64,000 bases of DNA from Micromonospora sp. CB01531 (GTDB taxonomy: Bacteria > Actinomycetota > Actinomycetes > Mycobacteriales > Micromonosporaceae): assembly GCF_001905095.1 (NCBI RefSeq), contig NZ_LWLS01000105.1, positions 221,794 through 285,793 of the forward strand. The letters are read 5' to 3'. The notes under the pieces are model-generated. The model was not told the origin of the DNA, made no database searches, and worked only from the letters and a program-made list of their open reading frames with translations. Position 1 is the first letter of the stretch. Every line of letters begins with the position of its first letter. Both the position numbers and the translations under genes were made by a program. Below are positions 26,886 to 35,613 of the stretch, piece by piece.

Positions 26886-27301
26886 GTCTGGCTGGCGCCG
26901 CCAGATCCGCCTCCATCCGTCGGTGAATGTCCGCCGGGGTGGCAGGCTGATGCCTGACGGGACCCGGTTGGCTGATGGAGAAATATCGCTGGGGCCGGTC
27001 GTCTCGTCTGGAGCGGAATGTGGCTCCGGCGTAGCCATGAGGTGGATCCTTGCGCATCATGGTTCACCCTGGGAAGGCCGCCGGACGTGTTCGGGGGCAA
27101 ACAGGGGGCACGAGACGTGCCAACGACGGCCAAGCGTCGGTCCAGTGGCGTGCCGCACGACCACCGATTGGTCGGCTGCGCCCACCCGCTCCATCCGCTG
27201 CTGCCGCGCATCGGGCGCTACGGTGCGTAGTGAAGCGTGCCGGGGTGCTGTGCACGGCCGTGCCGATGTGAGTGCGCGGAGGCTCGCGGACTCAGCTCAC
27301 C
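26886..27301. other. Intergenic stretch, no gene seen
   Basis: About 416 bases between the small membrane-protein region and the methyltransferase stop. Frames on both strands lack coding character. I see no convincing hairpin, repeat or RNA gene. Confidence 0.45.
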
Positions 27302-27904
27302 CTACGGTCGCGATGCCGCGATGGCGGCATGTGGCCGATGAGTGCCTTCGGCGGGCCGCTGCAGACGCTCAACTTCCGTGAAGCCGGCTCGCGCCAGTCG
27401 CTCGGAGAATTCGTCAACGGGCCAGCGATAGGCGGTCACGACCTTGTGGTCGAAGGCGGCGACCTCGTCACCTACGAAGAGACCGACCACTAACGTCCCG
27501 GCCGGGGCCATTACTCGCCGGAACTCACCGAGCACGCCGTCGAGATCTTCCGGCGGCAGATGGATCAACGATCCCCAGGCCAGGATGCCTGCGATGGAGT
27601 GATTGGCAACGGCGAGATTTTCCATCGACCCGAGCTGGTACCTACCGTTCGGGTGGGCTGCCCGCGCATGGGCGATGAACTCGGGGACCATGTCGATTCC
27701 CGTTGCGTCGACGCCCAACGAGCGGAGGTAATCGGTGATATGGCCAGGCCCGCAGCCCAGATCGAGCACCGTGCCAGGCCGGCCCGCCAGGTGTCGCCCG
27801 ATAAAGGCGAGATCGTCGGCGTGTACCTGCTGGCTTGTACCGAAGAGCCCGATGTAGAGCTCTGCGACGGACGCATATGCCCGCCGGACCTCCTCCATCT
27901 TCAC
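27302..27904 (-). CDS. Class I SAM-dependent methyltransferase
   Basis: A 200-residue methyltransferase of the UbiE/Methyltransf_11 type. The SAM-binding glycine motif is VLDLGCGPGHITDYL near residues 46-60, motif II is GIDMVPEFIAHAR, and a post-I motif is SIAGILAWGSLIHLP. GTG 27904 or ATG 27898 could be the start; residues further upstream do not look like protein. It stands apart from the next leftward gene by 426 bases. The acceptor is unknown. Confidence 0.82.
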   Translation of the reverse strand: MKMEEVRRAYASVAELYIGLFGTSQQVHADDLAFIGRHLAGRPGTVLDLGCGPGHITDYLRSLGVDATGIDMVPEFIAHARAAHPNGRYQLGSMENLAVANHSIAGILAWGSLIHLPPEDLDGVLGEFRRVMAPAGTLVVGLFVGDEVAAFDHKVVTAYRWPVDEFSERLARAGFTEVERLQRPAEGTHRPHAAIAASRP

Positions 27905-28330
27905 CCCGTGACTATATGAGCTCTCGGATTGGCGAGCAGGGTCGGGCCAGCGCCGGGAGGCACGTCGGTCCTTACGCCGGGATGGTGGAGCAGCCCGGTC
28001 GGCATCGATCTGGGCACCAGCTCCGGCAAGCGGTGCGGCGATCGAGATGCCGGCGCGCAGGCCGAGGCGGGCGGTCTTCGGGGCGCTGCCGCCGTCAGCG
28101 CCGCCGGCTGACCGCGGCACGCGCGAACCGGTCACCCTGTCAGCCTGGCGCGTCAACCGCCGCGCCTGATTCGTCGGTTCTCGCATTGCCCGGGACATGG
28201 GGCCGTCGAGCTCGCTCCCCGGGCACCCGCAACCAGCGCTTCCGTCTGGCCTGACCGCGGCACAGTGGCCGCGAAAGACCTCTTCCAGCCACCAGGACGG
28301 GCGGCTGGGGCCGAATCGTGCTTCCTCGGG
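27905..28330. other. Intergenic stretch, no gene seen
   Basis: 426 bases between the methyltransferase and ATP-grasp genes. The minus-strand frame stays open through most of it, but its arginine- and proline-rich composition looks like a GC-driven open frame, not a protein. No clear terminator was seen. Confidence 0.45.
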
Positions 28331-29173
28331 TTAGCGAGGTGTTGGGCTCTTCGAGGCCAGGGCCGCGATGGATGCCGTCATGTCCTTGACAAAGGCATCT
28401 CTGGTCGGAGCAGCAACGCGGTCCAGAGAGAGGTAGGGGTTGAGGTCCTCAAGTTCGACGAGTAGGAGTTCGCCGGTGCGTGTACGACAGGCGTCGACGC
28501 GCTGAATGCCGTGGCTGATGTCGTTCCAGTCGATGAACCGCTGAGCGAACGCCAAATCGGCATCGGTCGGTTCGTAGGGCTCGAGCAGCCACCGTTGGTC
28601 GGCATGAGGCGCGTACAACGCGTACTGGAAGGTGCGGTCGACGAAGTAGAAGGAGACTTCGTACTCGAAATCGACACGTGGCTGGACCAGCAGGTTGTCA
28701 TAGGTCAGCTCCTGCAGTTGCTCGCGCTGAACGAACTGCAGACCAACGGAATCAGCGCCGAACTTTGGCTTGGCCACGTAATGGGTGGCCGGTGGCAGGC
28801 GTTCGATGTCCTGCAACCGGTCAACGGTGGGGATGACGGGGTAGCCGGCTCCGTACAGATCCAGTAGATACTGCTTGCCGGCCATGTCGGCCTTGCCGGT
28901 CAACTCGGTAAAGACTCGCACACCCGTCTGCCTCGCACGAGCGCGGAACTCGTCGTGATGATCCTGGTAGTAGAGGACGGGGCCGCTGTTGCGAACCACG
29001 ACCACATCAAAGGAGTCCATCAAGTCAACTGCATCGATCGGGTGGCACAGGGCGATGTCGAAGTGCTCCCGCAGTTGGGTCGACAAGAAGATGTCCTCGT
29101 CGCAGTAGCGACGCCCGCGCGCCTCGTATGCCAGATCGGTGACGTAAAGGACGCGGGTTCTACGGGGCGGCAC
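28331..29173 (-). CDS. ATP-grasp-fold enzyme, substrate unknown
   Basis: A 280-residue protein with an N-terminal Rossmann-like part (RVLYVTDLAY, FDVVVVRNSGP) and a central ATP-grasp region. Lys in HYVAKPKFGADSVG and acidic/Asn metal ligands in LLLVELEDLNPYLSL are the expected elements. It resembles RimK/glutathione-synthetase-like ligases that join a carboxylate to an amine. GTG 29173 follows AGGAG at seven bases. The neighbouring leftward genes are a hydrolase, a DinB protein and a BtrH-like protein, so a small biosynthetic set is possible but not shown. Confidence 0.72.
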   Translation of the reverse strand: MPPRRTRVLYVTDLAYEARGRRYCDEDIFLSTQLREHFDIALCHPIDAVDLMDSFDVVVVRNSGPVLYYQDHHDEFRARARQTGVRVFTELTGKADMAGKQYLLDLYGAGYPVIPTVDRLQDIERLPPATHYVAKPKFGADSVGLQFVQREQLQELTYDNLLVQPRVDFEYEVSFYFVDRTFQYALYAPHADQRWLLEPYEPTDADLAFAQRFIDWNDISHGIQRVDACRTRTGELLLVELEDLNPYLSLDRVAAPTRDAFVKDMTASIAALASKSPTPR

Positions 29174-29400
29174 GGCGGTTCTCCTGTTGGTCGGGCGTGG
29201 GTGCAGTCTCGCCGGGTCCGGCGCGAAGGAGTCTAGGTGGCCCCCTGCGGACTCGACCTGCCACACGCTCGCCGCACTCATCCAGCCGCGAACCGCTCCT
29301 CACCAACAGTGACGGCGCCAGACAGGGAGAGGTGTCCTGGACCCTGCCGCTGCCCAAAGCAAGATCGTATTCGAGGCCGTCCACGCAGGCGGCGATCAGC

Positions 29401-30276
29401 TCAAGCGTTGTCGAGCACGAACGCCCGCATGAGCTTGGCGCACTCGGCCGCGTGCGTCTCCAACAAGAAGTGCCCGCTGTCGTAGATGTGCGCGTCCATG
29501 CGCTCAAGGGCGCGGTGGTAGGCGAGGACCTCGTCGACGTCGAAGTACGGGTCGCGCCGTCCCCACAGCACGAGTGCCGGCGGCTGGTGAGCCCGGTGGT
29601 ACTCGGCGATCTCATCGAAGCGGGCGACGTGGCTACCGTAGTCGCTGAAGAGTGCGAACTGCGCGTCGATGTTGCCGGGTCGGCTCATGCGCTCCCAGTC
29701 GAGGTGCCACGACTCGGGAGGGTGCAGCGTGCGCAGGTACTCGGGCAGCCCGGCGAGGTACTGGTCGCGGGTGCCAGCAAAGTTCAACCAGTCCGGCAGC
29801 TCGGCGCGCTTGTCGTCGGTCGGGTCGGCCCAGTACGCCTTGGCGCTGTCCCACTGCTCGCCGAGGCCGTCCTCGTGCGCGTTGCCGCTCTGGACGATCA
29901 GGCCGCGGATGCGATTCGGGGCGCGGGTGGCCAGGTGGTATCCCACCGGTGCGCCGAAGTCGTGCAGGTAGACGAAGAAGCGCTCGACCCCAAGCTGGTC
30001 GAGTAGGCTCTCGATCGCCCGTGAGAGGTTCTCGAAGGTGTAGTCGTACTTGTCGACGGTTGGCGACGAGGACATGCCGAAGCCGGGAAGATCAGGCGCG
30101 ACCACGTACGCGACCTCGGCCAGTGTTGGCATGACCTCCCGGAAGGTGTGCGACGAGCTCGGGAACCCGTGCAGCAGCAGTACGGTCGGTCGGCCGGAGT
30201 GCCCGGCCTCGCGGAAAAACACCTCCAGACCGTTGACGTCGGCCTGTCGATGGCGGACCTTCTGGATCGCCTGCAT
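29401..30276 (-). CDS. Haloalkane-dehalogenase/epoxide-hydrolase-like alpha/beta hydrolase
   Basis: A 291-residue alpha/beta hydrolase with an aspartate nucleophile, Asp106 in the elbow YLHDFGAPVG, which points to dehalogenase or epoxide-hydrolase chemistry and away from serine esterases. The oxyanion motif is LLLHGFPSSSHTFRE, the second acid is in WGRRDPYFDV, and the base is His in DSGHFLLETH. ATG 30276 follows AGGAGGAGGACGCA. It is widely found as a stand-alone actinobacterial hydrolase. The substrate is unknown. Confidence 0.85.
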   Translation of the reverse strand: MQAIQKVRHRQADVNGLEVFFREAGHSGRPTVLLLHGFPSSSHTFREVMPTLAEVAYVVAPDLPGFGMSSSPTVDKYDYTFENLSRAIESLLDQLGVERFFVYLHDFGAPVGYHLATRAPNRIRGLIVQSGNAHEDGLGEQWDSAKAYWADPTDDKRAELPDWLNFAGTRDQYLAGLPEYLRTLHPPESWHLDWERMSRPGNIDAQFALFSDYGSHVARFDEIAEYHRAHQPPALVLWGRRDPYFDVDEVLAYHRALERMDAHIYDSGHFLLETHAAECAKLMRAFVLDNA

Positions 30277-30890
30277 TGCGTCCTCCTCCTACGTCGGTTA
30301 GCGAGGGTCATCCGCCCGTGATCGCTCCGAGGTTGATGAGCGTGGCGCCGGCGGCCCGACCATCGCCGCGATCCTCGCGATGGCGGTGACGTTCAGGTGC
30401 GCATCGAACAACAGCGCGGCACCGACACCGGTGCCGGCGGTGCCTGGCCAGCCCCACACCCCGCAGTTGATGCCCAACGGCCGTCGAGGAACCTCACCAG
30501 AGCGCCGAGCTGTCCATGGTCGAGCGGCACAAGCGCCGACCGCACCGCATGTTCGGCGTTCCTGTAGCCGTCGCGTAGCTGCTGGGACGAGTTTGTCGGG
30601 CAAGGATCCCATCGCCGACATGGTCGCACGGGGCGCGACCTCACGCCGCCGTGACCGGCTGGGCCAGCCAGTACGCCTGAGCCCTGGTCGACCAGATCAC
30701 TCACCGGCCCATCGTGCCGGATTCCACCGGGCTCCCCGCGCAACCACCCTCAAGCTGACCTGGGCCTGGCAGGGATTCGGTGCGCGCTTGCCGACGCTAC
30801 GCACTGTCACCCCGAACGGATCAAGCCAAGGCCCGGTCCTGTCGAAGAGGGGATGCTGAAATCACCGACTGCACCGAGGGGACCGGGCGG
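30277..30890. other. Intergenic stretch, possibly a decayed gene
   Basis: About 614 bases. On the minus strand two overlapping frames (30393-30743 and 30298-30621) each look partly coding: LRDGYRNAEHAVRSALVPLDHGQLGALVRFLDGR in one, as two shorter runs, and GVGAALLFDAHLNVTAIARIAAMVG in the other. A frameshifted remnant would explain this. I do not recognise a family. Confidence 0.3.
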
Positions 30891-31481
30891 CTATCCGAAG
30901 CGGTCGGCCAGCTTCGTCAGCTTGGTGACGTACGCCGGCCAGTCATAGTCGTGAGGGATGTTGGTGTTCTCCCGCCGCAGGCCGATCGCCGTGTCGTGCT
31001 GCTCGCGCATGATGTCGGCGTGACCGGCGTGACGAGCGAGGTCGCAGGTCACGTGGACGATGATCCTTTGCAGCGTCACGGCCTGTCTACCTGGCCGCCA
31101 CCACGGCACCCGCCCCGGCGCGTCGAGCGGTAGCTGTTCGATCGTCTGGTCCGCGAACACCCCGACACGGCGATACAGGTCGATCAGCCCATCCTTCGTC
31201 TCGTCCTCCCGCGCGTACCAGTCTGCCTGCGGGTCCTCCTCGAACGCCTCCATGGCGACCAGTTCCTCAGGCGCCGGGAATTCGCGCCCGAAGGTAGGCC
31301 CGAAGTAGCCGGCTTCGACATTGAGGCAGTGCTTGAGGACTCCCAGCAGGTTGTTGCCGGTCGCGGTGCGGGGCAGTCTGACCTCACGTTCGCTCAGCCC
31401 GTCGAGCTTCCAGATCAGGTCTTCGCGAGCCGCCTGGAGGTAGTGGTGCAGCGCAGCCTTCGCATCGTCCAAGTCAGCCAT
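30891..31481 (-). CDS. DinB/DUF664-family protein
   Basis: A 196-residue four-helix DinB-like protein. The metal-ligand histidines fit HCLNVEAGYFGP near residue 51 and IIVHVTCDLARHAGHADIMRE near residue 150. Members include thiol-dependent (mycothiol/bacillithiol) transferases and many unknowns. The start is ATG 31481. The next leftward-reading gene upstream (BtrH-like) ends 54 bases before it, so the two may be cotranscribed. Substrate unknown. Confidence 0.85.
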   Translation of the reverse strand: MADLDDAKAALHHYLQAAREDLIWKLDGLSEREVRLPRTATGNNLLGVLKHCLNVEAGYFGPTFGREFPAPEELVAMEAFEEDPQADWYAREDETKDGLIDLYRRVGVFADQTIEQLPLDAPGRVPWWRPGRQAVTLQRIIVHVTCDLARHAGHADIMREQHDTAIGLRRENTNIPHDYDWPAYVTKLTKLADRFG

Positions 31482-31535
31482 GCCCGCCAGTCTTCCTTAT
31501 GCGCCGAGCCTTCGTGCGAGGTGCCGTCTGCAAGA

Positions 31536-32531
31536 TCAGCGCCCGGCTGGAGCAATCGCGGTCAGGAGCTGCATGGCGTGGCGTTCCCTGTCTGCGAGTT
31601 CGGTGAGGATGGCCGAGGCGCGGCTCAGGTGGTCTGGGTCGGTGGCTTCTCCGGCGGCCGTGATGTGGTGGGCGACCTCGGCCCATAGCGGGGCGATCTC
31701 GGCGTACAGCTGGTGACCGCGGCGGAGGTTGTCGTCGTCGACGATCGTGGCGCATTCGGCGAGGAAGTCGCGGTACATGTTGCGAAACAGGGCGCCGCCG
31801 GTCCCTCCGCGTTCCATCAGCGCCGCGGCCAGCGGGAGGTCGCGGTACGGGTCGCTTGAGCGGTCGAGCCACCGCGCCACCCGTCGGGCTGCCTTGGCGA
31901 TGCCGCGGTGACCGAGGTTGGCGATGGGTGGGTTGAGAAAGGCGTGTGCGTTGTTGCGGATGGCCGCCCGGATGGCGTCGCCCAGATCGGGCTGGCCCGT
32001 GGGTTTGGCGATGGTGTAGGAGAGGTTGCGGGCGGTCATCGGTCCGCGTTCGTCGCGGGCCCGTTGCAGGCTCGTCAGCGTGGTCGTCACGGTGCCGCCC
32101 TGCTGGGCGGTGTCGATGAGGTAGGCGTGGGTGTCGTCGTAGCCGTACATCGCGGCGAAGTGGCCCCCGAAGTGGACTTTCGTGGTGAAGTAGTCCAGGT
32201 GGTAGCAGTCCAGTTGCAGGCCGACCGGGCGTCCGGCGGTGAGGGCGGTGGCGACGTTCTGCCAGGCCTTTCGAGGCGAGGCGGTCTCCTGGATGTGCAG
32301 CGTCAGGCCCAGCCGGTCGGCCACGGTCCGGGTGATCGCGGTCGGCTTGGTGCGGCCGCCGAGGAATGGAAAGTCCATGTTCTTGGCGTCCCAGTAGACG
32401 AAGCCCAGACCCTCGCCGAGGCCGAACAGCATGGGCTCGGACAGGTTGAGGCCCTCGTGGCGCAGCAGGGCGCCGAGCGTGGTGGTCTCGCAGTGCTGAC
32501 CGGCGGGGAACGCCACATTATCGATGATCAT
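31536..32531 (-). CDS. BtrH-like protein with a DUF4872-type C-terminus
   Basis: A 331-residue protein. Residues 1-130 match the BtrH N-terminal, papain-like fold: Cys in AGQHCETTTLGALLRHEG near residue 13, His in HFGGHFAAMYGYDD, and LIDTAQQGG. Residues 190-331 form a helical DUF4872-like region. In butirosin synthesis BtrH moves an acyl side chain from a carrier protein to the aminoglycoside, so this may be an acyltransferase or peptidase-like enzyme. ATG 32531 follows AGGA. The carrier protein is not in view. Confidence 0.78.
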   Translation of the reverse strand: MIIDNVAFPAGQHCETTTLGALLRHEGLNLSEPMLFGLGEGLGFVYWDAKNMDFPFLGGRTKPTAITRTVADRLGLTLHIQETASPRKAWQNVATALTAGRPVGLQLDCYHLDYFTTKVHFGGHFAAMYGYDDTHAYLIDTAQQGGTVTTTLTSLQRARDERGPMTARNLSYTIAKPTGQPDLGDAIRAAIRNNAHAFLNPPIANLGHRGIAKAARRVARWLDRSSDPYRDLPLAAALMERGGTGGALFRNMYRDFLAECATIVDDDNLRRGHQLYAEIAPLWAEVAHHITAAGEATDPDHLSRASAILTELADRERHAMQLLTAIAPAGR

Positions 32532-32760
32532 TCGGTGTCCTGATCTGCTGGTCGGGCGGCCCGGACGGGGGTCGGACCGGCCAGGCGACCTCCGTGCGGA
32601 GCGCGGCCGTGGGTACGCCGGGCGCGGACGGGACGAGGTAGCGCTCCTCTGCCGGGCCCGCCAGCACCCGGTCCTGCTCGGCGATCCAGCGCCCCAGGGA
32701 CCGGAGAGGGTCAACCCCGGCTCGGCCCTGCGGCGCCGCACATGGAGGAAATCATCGTGG
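32518..32760 (-). pseudogene. Possible C-terminal gene remnant upstream of the BtrH-like gene
   Basis: One minus-strand frame reads as coherent protein with no good start: LRSLGRWIAEQDRVLAG, then EERYLVPSAPGVPTAALRTE and VAWPVRPPSGPPD, ending at TAA 32520-32518, where it overlaps the BtrH-like start. It may be the tail of a gene that lost its 5' end, or a short translationally coupled ORF starting at an internal GTG. I do not recognise the family. Confidence 0.3.
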
Positions 32761-32832
32761 AACAGGTGCGGCCCTCCGCAGGTCCCACACGCCTGCGGAC
32801 GCCGGCTCGCTGACCTCGTCGACTGATTGACC

Positions 32833-33573
32833 TCAACGGTGGATATCGAACGAACCCACCCTCTCGACCAGCCAGGTCACATCGGCGCCGCTCGGAACCT
32901 CGACCGGCTCGGATCCTCGGCAGAAGACTCGTGCGCCCGCGGCCACGCCATCGAGCCGCATGGCACCGTCGCTCGCCCGCAGCCAGGTGCCCTCGCGCAT
33001 GGCGAGCACCGGGACGTCGTTCTCCTCGAGGAACTGGGTGAGCCGCTCCTCCCGGGTCTCGCCCTGGTGCATCGAGGCCGGATCCGGGTCGAGGTAGTGG
33101 GGGTTGATCTGGAAGGGCACGAGGCCGAAGGTCTGGAACGACGGCGGCTGGACGATGGGCATGTCGTTCGTCGTGCGCAGGCTCGGTGTCGCGGCGTTGG
33201 TGCCGGCACTCGACCCGACGTAGGGCATTCCCTCGGCGACCCGGGCGCGTACGACGTCGATCAGGCCGAGCTCGTGGATCGCCTTGACGAGGCGGAAGGT
33301 GTTGCCGCCGCCGACGAAGACGGCCTCGGCACCGGCGACCAGGTCGCGCGGCGTGCCCTCGTGTGCTCCGCGGACGGTGATGCCGAGCGGCTCCAGGGCA
33401 CCACGGACCGTCTTGGTGTAGGCGTCGTGGTCCGCCAGCGCGAACGGGACGAACACGATGGAGCGCAGGCCGTCGAGTGTCTCGAGGATCGCCTCGCGCG
33501 CGTGCTCGAGGTAGGTCCGCCCGGGGGCCGTCGAGTTGGACAGGAGCAGGAGGTTCGGGTGGCCCTGGGGCAT
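32833..33573 (-). CDS. pepE: Dipeptidase E-type serine peptidase (family S51)
   Basis: A 246-residue cytoplasmic peptidase. In Salmonella PepE, Ser120, Asp135 and His157 are catalytic and act on Asp-X dipeptides. Here GSSAGTN gives Ser122, TTNDMPI gives Asp137 and INPHYLDP gives His159, the same spacing shifted by two. FVGGGNTFRLV is the family glycine motif. ATG 33573 follows AAGGAG at six bases; an upstream in-frame ATG at 33606 lacks this. It lies 44 bases after the IclR gene in the same direction and faces away from the peptide transporter genes, so it probably hydrolyses imported dipeptides. Confidence 0.9.
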   Translation of the reverse strand: MPQGHPNLLLLSNSTAPGRTYLEHAREAILETLDGLRSIVFVPFALADHDAYTKTVRGALEPLGITVRGAHEGTPRDLVAGAEAVFVGGGNTFRLVKAIHELGLIDVVRARVAEGMPYVGSSAGTNAATPSLRTTNDMPIVQPPSFQTFGLVPFQINPHYLDPDPASMHQGETREERLTQFLEENDVPVLAMREGTWLRASDGAMRLDGVAAGARVFCRGSEPVEVPSGADVTWLVERVGSFDIHR

Positions 33574-33617
33574 GGGTGTCTCCTTGCGGTGGTCGGTCTG
33601 GCTCAATGGCGCGGCGC

Positions 33618-34442
33618 TCAGTGGGCTCGGGTCGGCTTGGTCTGCCGGGCTACGGCGGCCGAGTTCGCCCGGTTGTCGAGTAGGGCGGACAGTTGCTCCG
33701 CCGCGGCCTGCAGTGCAGGCAGGTGGTCCCGGATGTCGTCGGAACGCGCTGGATACTTGCTCTCGCCGAGACTGAGCGAGCCGACGGGCCGCCCCCTGAG
33801 CATGATGGGAACGGCGAGCGCCCGGGTGGCGTAGTCGTATTCGCCCTCGGAGTAGGCGTACCCCTGCGCGACGGCCTCGACGAAGAGCCGTTCGAGCTCG
33901 TGCTCGTCGACCCTGGTGAGCTCGGTGAATGTCGCGAAGACCCGCCCCGAGATCAGGGCGCGCCGCTCGTTTCCGTCAAGGAAGGCGAAGTAGCCGCGGG
34001 AGGTGGCTCCCGCGTTGGCCGGGTACAGCTCGCCGACGAGCGGATGACTGCGCAGCGGTCCGCCGCCGTCGACGGCCGCGACACACCGGACGTGGAGCCC
34101 GTCCGGGACGGCGAAGAGGGCCGTGCGATCGGTCTGGAAGGCGAGCGGCTCCAGCACCCGGTGCGCCAGAGCGGCCAGGCCTCCCGTGCGTTCCCAGACG
34201 GCGGCCATGCGCCACATCGTTGGGCCGAGGCTGTAGCGCCGGGACACCGGATCGGCGCTGAGGAAGCCGCGGGCGGCGAGCGCGGCGAGGATGCGCTGCG
34301 CGGTCGACTTGTCGATGGCGAAGGCCTCGGCAAGCTCCATGACGCCCCAGTCGCGGCGCCGCTCGGTGAACGACAGCAGGACCTCCAGGGCGCGGTCCAC
34401 GGTCTGGAGCGGCGAGCGGGGGCGAGCGCCCGTGTCTGACAT
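33618..34442 (-). CDS. IclR-family regulator of the peptide island
   Basis: A 274-residue IclR protein: N-terminal winged helix at residues 12-75 (ALEVLLSFTERRRDWGVMELAEAFAIDKSTAQRILAAL, split here as VLLSFTERR and IDKSTAQRILAAL), effector domain at about 90-255. ATG 34442 follows GGAGG at four bases. It is divergent from the DppB gene and precedes pepE, so it is placed to control both arms. The inducer is probably a peptide-derived small molecule, by inference. Confidence 0.88.
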   Translation of the reverse strand: MSDTGARPRSPLQTVDRALEVLLSFTERRRDWGVMELAEAFAIDKSTAQRILAALAARGFLSADPVSRRYSLGPTMWRMAAVWERTGGLAALAHRVLEPLAFQTDRTALFAVPDGLHVRCVAAVDGGGPLRSHPLVGELYPANAGATSRGYFAFLDGNERRALISGRVFATFTELTRVDEHELERLFVEAVAQGYAYSEGEYDYATRALAVPIMLRGRPVGSLSLGESKYPARSDDIRDHLPALQAAAEQLSALLDNRANSAAVARQTKPTRAH

Positions 34443-34511
34443 GGGTCCTCCGGGATGGGCGGGACGGGTGAGAACCTACCGCACCCCGATCCGATCAGGG
34501 ACGCCCTCTCA

Positions 34512-34528
34512 AATACAGAGAAAGTATT
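34512..34528. promoter_or_regulatory. Candidate IclR operator
   Basis: AATAC at 34512-34516 and GTATT at 34524-34528 form a perfect inverted repeat with a 7-base spacer in the 163-bp divergent gap. It sits in a clear AT-rich patch, which also makes it a likely promoter region. IclR proteins bind palindromes of about this size. Confidence 0.45.
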
Positions 34529-34605
34529 GCTCAGGGATTACGAGCGAGCGAATCCTGGGCGCCGAGACCAGGTCAGACCCAACGAAGCGCAGATTGGAGG
34601 TGGCC

Positions 34606-35613
34606 GTGAACCACGTGGTGCGACGAGTCCTCGCGATGATCCCGGCACTCTTCGGCGTCGTGCTCTGCATCTTCCTGCTCACCCGCGTCCTGCCCGGCGA
34701 CCCCGCCCGGACTCTCGCCGGGGAGCAGGCTGACCCGGCGACCGTCGACAAGATCCGTGCCGAGATGGGCCTCGACCAGCCGCTGGTCGCTCAGTTCATC
34801 TCCTACGTGCGCGGCCTCTTCGCCGGAGACTTCGGATTCGCGTGGCACACCGGCCAGCCCGTCCTCGCGGACTTCGTCTCCCGGCTGCCGGCGACGGTCG
34901 AACTCGCCATCGTGGCGATCCTCATCTCGCTGCTGCTGGGGGTCCCCATCGGTGTCATCAGCGCGACGCGTCGCGACCGGCCGGTCGACCACGCCAGCCG
35001 CATCTTCTCGCTGATCGGGGCGTCGATGCCGCTCTTCTGGCTCGCCCTCATCGTGATCTTCGTTTTCTACAACAAGCTCGGGTGGGAGCCGGCCCCGCTG
35101 GGCCGCATCGCCCAGGACGTGAACCCACCGACGTCGATCACGGGCCTCTACGTCCTCGACTCGCTCCTGACCGGTGACCTGGTCGCGCTGAAGTCGTCGC
35201 TGGCCCACATAATCTGGCCGGCCCTGTGCCTCGCCACCGGGAGCACGGCGATCATCGCCCGGATGACCCGGTCCGAGATGCTCGAGGTGATCAACCAGGA
35301 CTACGTGCGCACCGCTCGCTCCAAAGGCCTGCCGCCGGCCAAGGTCATCCTCAAGCACGCGCTGAAGAACGCCGCCCCTGTCGTCGTGACCGTCGTCGGG
35401 CTCCAGTTCGGCCAACTCCTCGGCGGCGCGGTCATCACCGAGACCGTCTTCAGCTGGCCGGGCGTCGGCTTCTATGTCGTCCAGTCCGTGCTCGCCACCG
35501 ACTATGCGCCGGTCCAGGCCTTCACGCTGCTCGCCGCGGCCATCTACCTGACGGTCAACCTCTGCGTCGATCTGCTCAACGCCCGACTGGACCCGAGGAT
35601 CGAGAATGCCTGA
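34606..35613 (+). CDS. dppB: Peptide ABC transporter permease, DppB type
   Basis: A 335-residue permease with the DppB/OppB N-terminus (VVRRVLAMIPALFGVVLCIFLLTRVLPGDP), six membrane helices, and the EAA loop DYVRTARSKGLPPAKVILKHALKNA near residue 230. GTG 34606 follows TTGGAGG at five bases. The gene overlaps DppC by eight bases. It is the first gene of the rightward peptide operon and forms the membrane channel with DppC. Confidence 0.9.
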   Translation: MNHVVRRVLAMIPALFGVVLCIFLLTRVLPGDPARTLAGEQADPATVDKIRAEMGLDQPLVAQFISYVRGLFAGDFGFAWHTGQPVLADFVSRLPATVELAIVAILISLLLGVPIGVISATRRDRPVDHASRIFSLIGASMPLFWLALIVIFVFYNKLGWEPAPLGRIAQDVNPPTSITGLYVLDSLLTGDLVALKSSLAHIIWPALCLATGSTAIIARMTRSEMLEVINQDYVRTARSKGLPPAKVILKHALKNAAPVVVTVVGLQFGQLLGGAVITETVFSWPGVGFYVVQSVLATDYAPVQAFTLLAAAIYLTVNLCVDLLNARLDPRIENA

